A stretch of 12,546 nucleotides of DNA from Pseudomonadota bacterium. Its GTDB lineage: Bacteria > Pseudomonadota > Alphaproteobacteria > Sphingomonadales > Sphingomonadaceae. Positions 5,483 through 12,546 of this stretch are shown one piece after another. A program made the translations under genes and the position numbers. The notes below the pieces were generated by a model. The model was not told the DNA's origin. It saw only the letters and a list, made by a program, of their open reading frames with translations, and did not search any database. Position 1 is the first letter of the stretch. Every line of letters begins with the position of its first letter. The DNA is taken from positions 1 to 12,546 of the forward strand of contig JAKOWQ010000071.1 of assembly GCA_029781465.1 (NCBI GenBank), given 5' to 3'.

Positions 5483-7168
5483 ATGACCGCACACGATCCC
5501 GCACCGCGCAGCCGATTGGGAGCGGCGCTTCAGCGGTCCGCTTCGCGGGTCCGTGTCTGGGCCAATCCGGCGATTTCCCGGTTTCGGGCACAAATCGACA
5601 AGACCGGGCTGTTCCCTGACCTGCACGGGGATGCCGGAAGCGCGCTGCGCCGATCGGTTCGCGACGAGGGCGAGCTGACCAAGGCCTATATGCTGATGTG
5701 CGCGCTATCGGGCGGGATCGCGACGCTTGGCCTGCTCCAGTCCTCCACCGCGGTGGTGATCGGGGCAATGCTGATTTCGCCGCTGATGGGGCCGATCGCC
5801 TCGCTGGGCTTCGGTTTCGCCTCGATCGATGGCAAGCAGATCAGGGCGGCGATGCGGGTGATCGCGCTGGGTGCGGCGATCGGCGTGCTCACCGGAATGT
5901 TGCTGACCTGGCTCTCCCCGATCCGCAACGCCACGCCTGAAATCATCGCCCGGACCGCGCCCACCCTGCTCGATCTTGCGATCGCGATCCTTTCGGGAAT
6001 GGCGGGTGCCTATGCCACCGTCCAGCAGAAGGGAGCCACTGCCATCGGGGTGGCGATCGCAACCGCGCTGATGCCGCCGCTGGCCACGGTCGGCTATGGC
6101 CTGGGCGTCTTCAGTTTGTCCTTCGCCGCAGGGGCTTTTCTGCTGTTTCTGACCAACCTGGCGGCAATCGCTTTTTCCTTTGCGCTGATAGCCCGGCTCA
6201 GCGGCGCGGCTCGGCCGCTGGCCCGGGTGGAAATCACGCCGCGCCATGTGATCGGGGGAATTGCGGCCTTCCTGGTGCTGGCAACCCCGCTTGCGGTCAC
6301 GCTCTACCGCGTCCGGGCGGAATCCCAGGCGAGGGCCGAGGTGCGCCGGGTAATCGAGCAGCAGCTTGGCGTAAAGGGCACCGCCATCGCGCAGCTTGAT
6401 GTCGACTGGCCGCTGCGCGGGGTGGTTGGGATCGATGCGGTAGTGATTTCGGGCCAATACAGCGCCGATGCCGATTCGCGCATTACGCGTGAGCTGGAGG
6501 CCAGCCTGGGAAGGAAGACCGAGCTCAATCTCCAGCAGGTCCTCGCCACCGACATCGATTCGCGCACCCGGGCGATCGTCGATGCCGCCGTGCAGCGCTC
6601 GGCGGCGGGGATCGCGGGGGATGTTCCCCCGCTTGGCGCGATCCGGGCGACGATCGGCCTGCCCACCCAGGCGCTGTGGGTGAACCGGGGCGAACGTTCG
6701 GTCCAGGTGGTGCCCTTTGCGGCGCAAGGCTGGACCCTTGCCGACTATCGCAAGCTTGAAACCCAGGCCGACGCGGTTGCGGGAGGCTGGAAAGTGCGGA
6801 TACTGCCGCCAGTCCGGGATCGGCTGGTGGTTCCTCTGACCATCGCCGATGACCTTTGCACCGGCGGCCCGGCGCTTGACGATGCGCTCTGGGCGATCGG
6901 TCGCTGGGCCGCGCAGGGCGTTGCGGTAAATGGATACGCCGGCGCCAACCGCAGCGCGGGGGAGATTGCCCAGGCCCAGAGCTGCGCGGATTTCGTGGTT
7001 TCCCGACTCAAGCAGGACGGCATCTCCGCCCGCTCCAGCCTCCGCTCCTCCGCCTCTGCGGCGGGTGAGGGCAAGCTTGGGGTTGAAATACAGGTCGTTC
7101 GGCAACCACCCTCGGCGACCGCTCAGACCAGGCAAGCCGGAGAAAATCGCGCACTTGTGAATAACTGA
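5483..7168 (+). CDS. DUF389 family membrane protein with long C-terminal region
   Basis: A 561-residue inner-membrane protein. Residues ~67-112 carry the DUF389 signature: a glycine-rich hydrophobic stretch with LQSSTAVVIGAMLISPLMGPI. Further membrane segments lie at ~121-145, ~156-238 (with KGATAIGVAIATALMPPLATVGYGLG) and ~251-272. The molecular function of the family is not established. After the membrane part, ~275-561 is soluble. A segment at ~280-370 (EVRRVIEQQLGV to the LNLQQVLATD region) loosely resembles a BON-like fold. A segment at ~477-515 (VNGYAGANRSAGEIAQAQSC) resembles an OmpA-type peptidoglycan-binding domain, but the usual Asp and Arg ligands are replaced. The start ATG at 5483 has a weak ribosome site; the conserved part starts well downstream, so a later start is possible. 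Its stop codon lies inside the operator of the next gene. Confidence 0.85.
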   Translation: MTAHDPAPRSRLGAALQRSASRVRVWANPAISRFRAQIDKTGLFPDLHGDAGSALRRSVRDEGELTKAYMLMCALSGGIATLGLLQSSTAVVIGAMLISPLMGPIASLGFGFASIDGKQIRAAMRVIALGAAIGVLTGMLLTWLSPIRNATPEIIARTAPTLLDLAIAILSGMAGAYATVQQKGATAIGVAIATALMPPLATVGYGLGVFSLSFAAGAFLLFLTNLAAIAFSFALIARLSGAARPLARVEITPRHVIGGIAAFLVLATPLAVTLYRVRAESQARAEVRRVIEQQLGVKGTAIAQLDVDWPLRGVVGIDAVVISGQYSADADSRITRELEASLGRKTELNLQQVLATDIDSRTRAIVDAAVQRSAAGIAGDVPPLGAIRATIGLPTQALWVNRGERSVQVVPFAAQGWTLADYRKLETQADAVAGGWKVRILPPVRDRLVVPLTIADDLCTGGPALDDALWAIGRWAAQGVAVNGYAGANRSAGEIAQAQSCADFVVSRLKQDGISARSSLRSSASAAGEGKLGVEIQVVRQPPSATAQTRQAGENRALVNN

Positions 7169-7183
7169 CCAGTCAGTTATTAA
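7155..7183 (+). promoter_or_regulatory. Promoter and perfect palindromic TetR-type operator of the export operon
   Basis: AATAACTGAC (7160-7169) and GTCAGTTATT (7172-7181) form a perfect 10-bp inverted repeat around the two bases CA. The palindrome fills the spacer of a plausible promoter: TTGTGA at 7155-7160, 17 bp, then TATTAA at 7178-7183. A TetR dimer bound here would exclude RNA polymerase. Transcription would begin at about 7190, with the TetR ATG at 7192, giving an almost leaderless message; no Shine-Dalgarno sequence is visible before that ATG. The left arm includes the stop codon of the DUF389 gene (7166-7168). The palindrome is certain; autorepression is a strong inference from family practice. 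Confidence 0.8.
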
Positions 7184-7191
7184 TCTGGCAT

Positions 7192-7809
7192 ATGGCCCGG
7201 CCCAAGCCTCTTAACCGGCGCGCGGATATCCTCGATGCAGCGCGCGATACCTTCAACGCGCGCGGATTTGCCGGGGCGCGGATGGACGATATCGCGCGCG
7301 CGGTAGGCATATCCAAGGCCGCGCTCTACCTCGAATTTCCTTCCAAGGATGCGCTGTTCCAGGCGCTGGTCAGCGAATTGATCGAAACCATGCTGCCCCA
7401 GGCCGCACCCGCCGATTTCGGCGACCTCTCCGCCGAGCTGATCCTGCGGAACTTCATCGCCTTCATGGCTGAAAGGCTGACCGATCCACAGATGGCTTTC
7501 GTACCGCGCGTGATCATTGGCGAAGGCGCGAATTTCCCCGAGCTGGCCGCATTCTATCACCGGCATGTGATCGGGCGAGGGCTGGGCATCCTCGAACGGA
7601 TCATCCGGCATGGGATCGGGCGCGGGGAACTGGTCTGCGCCGATCTGCCCCAGGCCACCCGCACGATCGTTGGCGGGATCCTGCTGGCGGCGATCTGGAA
7701 GACGACCTTTGAGCCGGTCGGCGCCGAGCCGATCGAACCCTCGGCCATGGCCCAGGCCCATGCCGATACCCTTCTTTGCGGATTGCTGGTGCGAAAGGAT
7801 GCAGCATGA
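7192..7809 (+). CDS. TetR family transcriptional repressor of the export operon
   Basis: A 205-residue one-component regulator. Residues ~9-55 are a TetR helix-turn-helix: ILDAARDTFNARGFAGARMDDIARAVGISKAALYLEFPSKDALF. The all-helical remainder forms the ligand-binding and dimer domain; the ligand is unknown. It is the first gene of a four-gene operon, and its last codon and stop overlap the next start as ATGA (7806-7809). The order TetR, HlyD-type fusion protein, ABC ATPase, ABC-2 permease matches the E. coli cecR (ybiH)-ybhGFSR cluster. In E. coli this influences sensitivity to cefoperazone and chloramphenicol. A palindrome immediately upstream is its probable operator. The family call is certain; orthology to CecR is only suggested. 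Confidence 0.93.
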   Translation: MARPKPLNRRADILDAARDTFNARGFAGARMDDIARAVGISKAALYLEFPSKDALFQALVSELIETMLPQAAPADFGDLSAELILRNFIAFMAERLTDPQMAFVPRVIIGEGANFPELAAFYHRHVIGRGLGILERIIRHGIGRGELVCADLPQATRTIVGGILLAAIWKTTFEPVGAEPIEPSAMAQAHADTLLCGLLVRKDAA

Positions 7810-8780
7810 TTTCGGTGCCCAAACCATTGATCGGCGTTGCGCTGATCGCCGTGATCGGGGGGCTGGGCTGGTATGTCTCGCGGCCCAATCCCGATGCCAA
7901 CTGGCTGGGCTATGTCGAAGCGGAGACAATGTATGTTGCGGCGCCCGTGTCGGGCCGACTGGCGGCGAGGCCGGTAGAACGCGGGCAGCAAGTGGCGGCG
8001 GGGGCAGAACTGTTCTCGCTCGATCCGGAATCCACCGATGCCCAGGCCGCCGAGGCCGAAGCGCAGGTTGCGGCGGCACGCGCGCAGGCATCCGATCTTT
8101 CCTCGGCCCGCCAGCGCCAGGCAGAGCTTGACGTGTCGCGCGCGGCACAGGCTGCTGCCGCTGCCCAGCTGACCAAGGCGCAGCAGGATTTTGACCGGAT
8201 CGCTGCGCTGGCGGCCAAGGGCTTTGCCAGTCGGTCGCAGCTCGATGCCGCGCGCGCGGCGCGCGACGGGGCTTCGGCCAGCCTTGCCCAGACCCGTGCG
8301 CAGATCCGCTCGGGCGAGCTGAGCGCTGGCCGGTCGAGCCAGATCGCCCAGGCTCAGGCCCAGATTGTCGGCGCCGAAGCGAGCCTACGCGCGCGGCGCC
8401 AGACCAGGCGCGAGATCGCCCCGGTTTCGCCATCGCGCGGGGTGGTGGAGCAGACCTATTACAACCCCGGCGAATGGGTTCCGGCCAATTCTCCGGTGGT
8501 TTCGGTGTTGCCCGACGATCGCCGCAAGCTGCGCTTCTATGTTCCTCAGGACCGGGTCGCTGGGCTCAAGCTGGGATCAAGCGTGCGCTTTTCTTGCGAT
8601 GGCTGCTCCGAAGGCCTGAAAGCCAAGATCAGCTACATCTCGCCGCGAGTCGAATTCACCCCGCCGGTGATCTATTCCGAACACGCCCGGGCCAAGCTGG
8701 TGGTACTGGTTGAAGCCCTGCTGCCGGCATCGGACAAGCCGTTGCCGCCGGGTCTGCCAGTCGAGGTTGTGCCGCAATGA
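7806..8780 (+). CDS. HlyD/YbhG-type membrane-fusion (periplasmic adaptor) protein
   Basis: A 324-residue adaptor that would link the inner-membrane ABC transporter to an outer-membrane channel. The ATG at 7806 is chosen because it forms the ATGA overlap with the TetR stop; an in-frame start 30 bp earlier would lie deep in the TetR gene. A single membrane anchor or uncleaved signal lies at ~8-24. A biotinyl-lipoyl half is seen at ~40-75 (GYVEAETMYVAAPVSGRLAARPVERGQQVAAGAELFSLD). A long Ala/Gln-rich coiled-coil hairpin spans ~80-195. The second lipoyl half and barrel follow. CDGC (264-267) and EFTPPVIYS (283-291) are typical of the YbhG-like branch of this family. The stop codon overlaps the ATPase start as ATGA. 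No TolC-type channel gene is in the window, so the outer-membrane partner must be encoded elsewhere. Confidence 0.92.
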   Translation: MISVPKPLIGVALIAVIGGLGWYVSRPNPDANWLGYVEAETMYVAAPVSGRLAARPVERGQQVAAGAELFSLDPESTDAQAAEAEAQVAAARAQASDLSSARQRQAELDVSRAAQAAAAAQLTKAQQDFDRIAALAAKGFASRSQLDAARAARDGASASLAQTRAQIRSGELSAGRSSQIAQAQAQIVGAEASLRARRQTRREIAPVSPSRGVVEQTYYNPGEWVPANSPVVSVLPDDRRKLRFYVPQDRVAGLKLGSSVRFSCDGCSEGLKAKISYISPRVEFTPPVIYSEHARAKLVVLVEALLPASDKPLPPGLPVEVVPQ

Positions 8781-9712
8781 GCCAGGCTCCGGCGATCCAC
8801 GTCAGCGGCCTGACCAAGCGGTTCGGCGCGCGCACCGTGGTCGACAATATCGAGCTGACCGTCCAGCCGGGGCGGATCTGCGGGTTCCTTGGTCCCAACG
8901 GTTCGGGCAAGACCACCACGCTGCGGATGATCTGCGGGCTGCTGATCCCCGATGCCGGGGAGGGCGAGGTGCTGGGGCTCGATCTTCGCACCCAGCGCCA
9001 CAAGATCAAGCAGCAGATCGGCTACATGACGCAGAAGTTCGGCCTGTTCGGCGATCTGACGATCCGCGAGAATCTGGAATTCATCGCCCGGGTCTATCGC
9101 CTCGACCGGCGCGATCGGCGCGTTGACGAGGCTTTGGAAAAGCTGGGGCTGACCAGTCGTGCGGATCAGGTTGCAGAGAAGCTCTCGGGCGGGTGGAAGC
9201 AGCGCCTGGCGCTGGCCGCCGCGGTCCTGCACGAGCCGCGCATCCTGCTGCTCGATGAGCCGACTGCCGGGGTCGATCCCCAGGCCCGGCGCGAGTTCTG
9301 GGACCAGATCCATGCCCTGGCCCGCGAAGACGGGATGACCGTGCTGGTCTCGACCCATTACATGGACGAGGCCGAGCGCTGCCACGAGATCGCCTATGTC
9401 GCCTATGGGGTGATGCTGGCACGCGGCACCACCGACGAGGTGATCGCCGGTTCGGGGTTGCACGCGCTTTCGGGCGAAGGCCCCGATGCCGATCGGCTGG
9501 CAGCAGAAATCGAGCAGCGTCCCGGGGTCGACATGGCGGCTCCATTTGGCACCACGCTGCATGTCTGCGGGCCGGACAAGGCAGCGCTCAACGAAGCGGT
9601 ACGGCCCTGGGCCGACCGCATCCGCTTCACCGAGACCGAGCCGACGCTGGAGGACGTCTTCATCCACCTGATGAAATTCGCCCCCGACCATTCCGTGCTG
9701 GAGCAGGCCTGA
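8777..9712 (+). CDS. ABC transporter ATP-binding protein (YbhF-like, single domain)
   Basis: A 311-residue ATPase that powers the exporter. All motifs are intact: Walker A GPNGSGKT (39-46), Q-loop Q86 in YMTQKFGLF, signature LSGGW (136-140), Walker B ILLLDE (156-161), D-loop GVDP and switch H194 in STHYMDEA. After the nucleotide-binding domain, ~230-311 is an accessory domain of the kind found in drug and antibiotic ABC-2 exporters, ending TLEDVFIHLM. E. coli YbhF carries two fused ATPase domains; this protein has one, so it must dimerise. It overlaps the adaptor gene by 4 bp and the permease gene by 1 bp (TGATG at 9710-9714). Confidence 0.95.
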   Translation: MSQAPAIHVSGLTKRFGARTVVDNIELTVQPGRICGFLGPNGSGKTTTLRMICGLLIPDAGEGEVLGLDLRTQRHKIKQQIGYMTQKFGLFGDLTIRENLEFIARVYRLDRRDRRVDEALEKLGLTSRADQVAEKLSGGWKQRLALAAAVLHEPRILLLDEPTAGVDPQARREFWDQIHALAREDGMTVLVSTHYMDEAERCHEIAYVAYGVMLARGTTDEVIAGSGLHALSGEGPDADRLAAEIEQRPGVDMAAPFGTTLHVCGPDKAALNEAVRPWADRIRFTETEPTLEDVFIHLMKFAPDHSVLEQA

Positions 9713-10833
9713 TGTGGGAACGGATCGGTGCAATGATCTTCAAGGAATCGCGGCAGATGGCCCGCGATCCGGGCACGATCGCGATGATGCTGTTCTTTCC
9801 GATCATCCAGCTGATGATCTTCGGCTTTGCGATCAACAACGATCCGCGCCACCTTCCGCTGGCGGTAGAGGCCAACGATCAGTCGACGTTCTCGCGCCAG
9901 ATCGTCGCCTCGCTGCGCAACACCTCCTATTTCGACGTGATCGAGCTAAAGGGCGGCAGCGGCGAGGGTGATCGGCTGATCGCCGATGGCGAGGCGCAGT
10001 TCCTGCTGACCCTGCCACCCGATTTCGGGCGCGCGCTGGTGCGCGGGCAGCGTCCGCAGCTGCTGCTGACTGTCGATGCCACCGATCCCGCCTCGACCGG
10101 ACCGGCGGTGGCGGCGGTGCAGGCGGCGGTCGATACGGCGATGGCGCAGCAACTGGTCGGCCCGCTCTCGGCGCGTAAGCAGGGTAGCGCGCCGGTCGAT
10201 CTGGTACTGCACCGCAGCTATAATCCGGAAGGGATCACCAGCCATAACACCGTGCCGGGGCTGCTGGCGATCATCCTCTCGATGACCATGGTCGCGCTCA
10301 CCGCGATGTCGGTCAGCCGCGAGGTGGAACAGGGGACGATGGAAAACCTGCTCGCCACTCCCTTGCGCCCGATCGAGGTGATGGTGGGCAAGATCGTGCC
10401 CTATTTCGTGCTCGGGTTGGTGCAGGTGCTGGTTGTGCTGGCGGCGGCGGCGCTGGTTTTCAAAGTACCGTTCATGGGCTCCTTGCCTCTGCTGCTTTCG
10501 GTCACGCTGCTTTTCACCGTGGTCTGCCTGGCGCTGGGCTTCACCATGTCGACCCTGGTCAAGAGCCAGGTTCAGTCGATGCAAATGAGCATGTTCTATC
10601 TGATGCCCTCGATCCTGCTTTCGGGCTTCGCCTTTCCCTATCGCGGCATGCCGGTGGTGGTGCAGTGGATCGCCGAAATCCTGCCGCCCACGCACTACAT
10701 TCGGCTGGTGCGCGGGATCATGCTCAAGGGCTGGGACTGGCGCCACACCCTGCCCGAAACCGGGGTTCTGTTGCTGATGCTGGTTGTGCTGGGGACAGTG
10801 GCGGTGCGGCGCTACCGGGATACGGTTGCCTGA
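9712..10833 (+). CDS. ABC-2 type transporter permease (YbhS/YbhR-like)
   Basis: A 373-residue membrane subunit of the exporter. The layout is typical of ABC-2 drug permeases: one membrane segment at ~22-42 (TIAMMLFFPIIQLMIFGFAI), a large extracytoplasmic domain (~43-180), then five segments between ~184 and ~368. The coupling region VSREVEQGTMENLLATPLRPIEVMVGK lies after the second segment. LPPTHYIRLVRGIMLKG near the C-terminus is a family hallmark. The E. coli cluster has two permeases (YbhS and YbhR), but only one gene is present here, so a homodimer is likely. It is the last gene of the operon, and its 3' end overlaps the convergent peptidase gene by 22 bp. No terminator is seen between them. 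Substrates are unknown; small hydrophobic drugs or cations are reasonable guesses from the family. Confidence 0.94.
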   Translation: MWERIGAMIFKESRQMARDPGTIAMMLFFPIIQLMIFGFAINNDPRHLPLAVEANDQSTFSRQIVASLRNTSYFDVIELKGGSGEGDRLIADGEAQFLLTLPPDFGRALVRGQRPQLLLTVDATDPASTGPAVAAVQAAVDTAMAQQLVGPLSARKQGSAPVDLVLHRSYNPEGITSHNTVPGLLAIILSMTMVALTAMSVSREVEQGTMENLLATPLRPIEVMVGKIVPYFVLGLVQVLVVLAAAALVFKVPFMGSLPLLLSVTLLFTVVCLALGFTMSTLVKSQVQSMQMSMFYLMPSILLSGFAFPYRGMPVVVQWIAEILPPTHYIRLVRGIMLKGWDWRHTLPETGVLLLMLVVLGTVAVRRYRDTVA

Positions 10834-12546
10834 TCGCCGGGCACTTCCACCCCTTGTGGCAGGACGGTGATTTCCACTGCCCCGTCCCCGGTCAGGTAGC
10901 GCGCGGCCAGCGCCGAAAGGTCTTCGGGCCGGATTGCTTCCAGCCGTTCGCGGCCCTTGAGATAGCGCTCGATCCGGTCGGGCTCGGTCTGGGCGCGGTC
11001 GACCAGGCCTAGCCAGCCGCCGTTGGTCTTGAGCATGTTGTCATAACCTTCGAGCAGCGGTGCGCGCGCGCGCAGCAGCACGTCCTGGCTGACCGGGGCC
11101 TGGCGCAGCCCGGCGATGGTCTCGCGCATCGCCGCGCGCGTGGCCGGCACCTGTGCGACGTCGACCGCGGCGTTGATTGCGAAGGTGCCGTAGCCGCGCC
11201 AGGTGCGCGAGGGATCGCTGCGCGCGCCGGGGGAATAGGCCTTGCCCAGCGCCTCGCGCAGGGTGTCGGTAAGCTCCACCTGCACCACCCGCTGAAGCAG
11301 CCCTAGCTGCATCTCGGCCACCGGGTCTTCGCCGTCGCGGGTCGGCCAGGTCATGGTCACCAGCGCCTGATCCCTAGCGCCGGTGTGGGTCAGAGTGTGG
11401 GGGCTGCGGTCGGCGGTGAAGCCGCGCTGGCGCTGTTCGGCATAGGGGCGGAAATCGGCCTCGCGCGCGGGCAGCGCGCCAAAAGTCCTGGCGACCAGCG
11501 CGATCGCGGCGTCTTCGTCGAAATCGCCAACGATCCCGATCTCGATCGCGCCGTGCGCCAGCCGGTCGGCCAGATCGGCCTTGAGCTTGGCGAAGGTCAA
11601 CTTGCGATAGTCCTCGACCTTGCCCAGGCTGAAGCGCGGATCGCCATCCGACAGGATCGCGCCCTGATCGGCCGCCAGCGCTGAACCCGGCGTGGCCCGC
11701 AGCGCGGCGAACATGTTGTTGATGTTCTGCAGGAAGATCACCTGGCCTTCAGGGCGATAGCCGGGATCGGTCAGCTGCGCGGCGGCCAGCTGGAGCTGAA
11801 TTTCGAGATCGCGCGGGCTGGTTCGGGCGATGACCACAAAGGTTTCTGGCGTGGCACTGACCGCTGCCGAAGCGGTGCGCCCGGCCAGAAGGGTATCGAG
11901 CTCGTCCTTGCTGTGCTTGCCCGTGCCGCCCAGCGTGAAGGTGGAGGAACTGCCCAGCGAGACCATCTGCACCGCCAGCGGGTTGCCGCGCGTCGCCAGC
12001 ATCGCCCCGCCATCGAGCGAGACCTGAACCAGCACTTCGTCCTGCTTGAGCTGGGTGCGCTTGAGGTTGAGGCGGACGTTGTTGGCGAAACGCAGCTGGC
12101 GGATGCCCAGCGCGGGATCGCGGCTGTCGCTTACCACCTGACCGGCGGGGCCGAAATCGGTATAGCCGAAGCTGGCGGCAGCGCTTGCCGCGCGCGGCTT
12201 GATCGCGGTGCGCGTCACCTCGGCCCAGGCCGCGCGCAGCCCGGCCTCGCCCCCCGCGGGCGGGGTGCGGCCCTGAAAGCGCAGCAGCGGCGCATCGAGC
12301 GGGATCGCCTCGCGCTTCAGCGCGGCAAGAACCGCCTCGGGGGTGACTTCGGGCACGAAAGCCTCAAACCGGCCCAGCACCCGGCTGGGCAGATCGGGTA
12401 CCGCGCGGTCGGCGATCAGCCCGTGCGCGGCGTTGTAGAGTGCGCGGTTACTGCGGGTCGCCTCGCCAGCCGCGGCATCGCGCAGATCGCCGCGGATATT
12501 GGCAAGCTGCTCGTCCACTTCGGCGCGGGTGAAGCCGAAGGCCAGC
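10812..12546 (-). CDS. M16 family (insulinase-like) metallopeptidase, 5' end outside window
   Basis: The frame is open to the right edge, and the residues before the GTG at 12518 (AFGFTRAEVDEQLANIR) continue a typical M16 sequence, so that codon is not the start. About 577 residues are visible, the C-terminal part of a two-half enzyme usually around 900 residues or more. The visible part contains the end of the first half, then a second, non-catalytic half with LRFANNVRLNLKRT and GGTGKHSKDELDTLLAGR. Next is an M16C-type domain with EIGIVGDFDEDAAIALVARTFGALP and LREALGKAYSPGA. The zinc-binding HxxEH motif is expected in the missing N-terminal half. The family includes PqqL-like periplasmic proteases. 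It ends at TAG (10812-10814), 22 bp inside the convergent permease gene. Confidence 0.9.
   Translation of the reverse strand, partial: LAFGFTRAEVDEQLANIRGDLRDAAAGEATRSNRALYNAAHGLIADRAVPDLPSRVLGRFEAFVPEVTPEAVLAALKREAIPLDAPLLRFQGRTPPAGGEAGLRAAWAEVTRTAIKPRAASAAASFGYTDFGPAGQVVSDSRDPALGIRQLRFANNVRLNLKRTQLKQDEVLVQVSLDGGAMLATRGNPLAVQMVSLGSSSTFTLGGTGKHSKDELDTLLAGRTASAAVSATPETFVVIARTSPRDLEIQLQLAAAQLTDPGYRPEGQVIFLQNINNMFAALRATPGSALAADQGAILSDGDPRFSLGKVEDYRKLTFAKLKADLADRLAHGAIEIGIVGDFDEDAAIALVARTFGALPAREADFRPYAEQRQRGFTADRSPHTLTHTGARDQALVTMTWPTRDGEDPVAEMQLGLLQRVVQVELTDTLREALGKAYSPGARSDPSRTWRGYGTFAINAAVDVAQVPATRAAMRETIAGLRQAPVSQDVLLRARAPLLEGYDNMLKTNGGWLGLVDRAQTEPDRIERYLKGRERLEAIRPEDLSALAARYLTGDGAVEITVLPQGVEVPGDQATVSR

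Noticed and set aside
5705..7135. 476-codon antisense frame opposite the DUF389 gene
   Set aside because: The sense frame has membrane segments and DUF389 motifs; the antisense product is Arg/Gly/Asp-rich with no motif.
7180..8433. Long antisense open frame (417 codons) opposite the TetR and HlyD genes
   Set aside because: Both sense genes have clear family motifs. The antisense product is a Pro/Arg/Ser-rich shadow with no recognisable fold.
12516..12518. GTG as the start of the M16 peptidase
   Set aside because: The open frame continues to the right edge with residues typical of the family, and the catalytic half of the enzyme is missing, so the start is outside the window.
1..12546. Defence, phage, transposon or CRISPR content
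   Set aside because: No integrase, transposase, terminal inverted repeats, spacer-repeat array or restriction/toxin motifs were seen. The VWA protein alone is not evidence of a ternary or defence system.

Overview
The window looks like chromosomal DNA of an alphaproteobacterium, most likely of the order Sphingomonadales. This is inferred from the high GC content, the style of the TonB-dependent receptor and M16 peptidase, and tightly packed, ATGA-linked genes. No tRNA, rRNA, insertion sequence, CRISPR array or phage gene was seen. Both edges cut through genes.

Left part (1-5438): the 3' part of a von Willebrand factor A (VWA) protein gene converges with, and overlaps by 15 bp, a minus-strand gene for an OmpR/PhoB-type regulator. 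That regulator keeps the phospho-acceptor aspartate but lacks the other receiver active-site residues. It is divergent from a small exported protein of unknown function, which is followed by a large TonB-dependent outer-membrane receptor that ends at a strong intrinsic terminator with a UUCG loop. Two arrays of three direct repeats with an exact 11-bp period lie in the two upstream regions. This is the geometry that PhoB-class winged-helix regulators bind. One array is in the divergent regulator/exported-protein region and the other is upstream of the receptor. The simplest reading is a small local regulon in which the atypical regulator controls itself, the exported protein and the receptor. 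No histidine kinase gene is present in the window.

Middle (5483-7168): a DUF389 membrane protein with a long C-terminal region after the membrane segments, part of which looks like a degenerate OmpA-type domain.

Right part (7155-10833): a compact export operon encoding a TetR repressor, an HlyD-type membrane-fusion protein, an ABC ATPase and an ABC-2 permease. The genes are joined by 1-4 bp overlaps, and the order resembles the E. coli cecR(ybiH)-ybhG-ybhF-ybhS/R cluster. A perfect 10+2+10 palindrome fills the spacer of a plausible promoter just upstream of the TetR gene. This predicts autorepression and an almost leaderless mRNA. The operon runs into a convergent, right-truncated M16 metallopeptidase gene with a 22-bp overlap.

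The most notable feature is the set of paired 11-bp repeat arrays around the pseudo-receiver regulator. The export operon is a recognisable system with a few unusual details.
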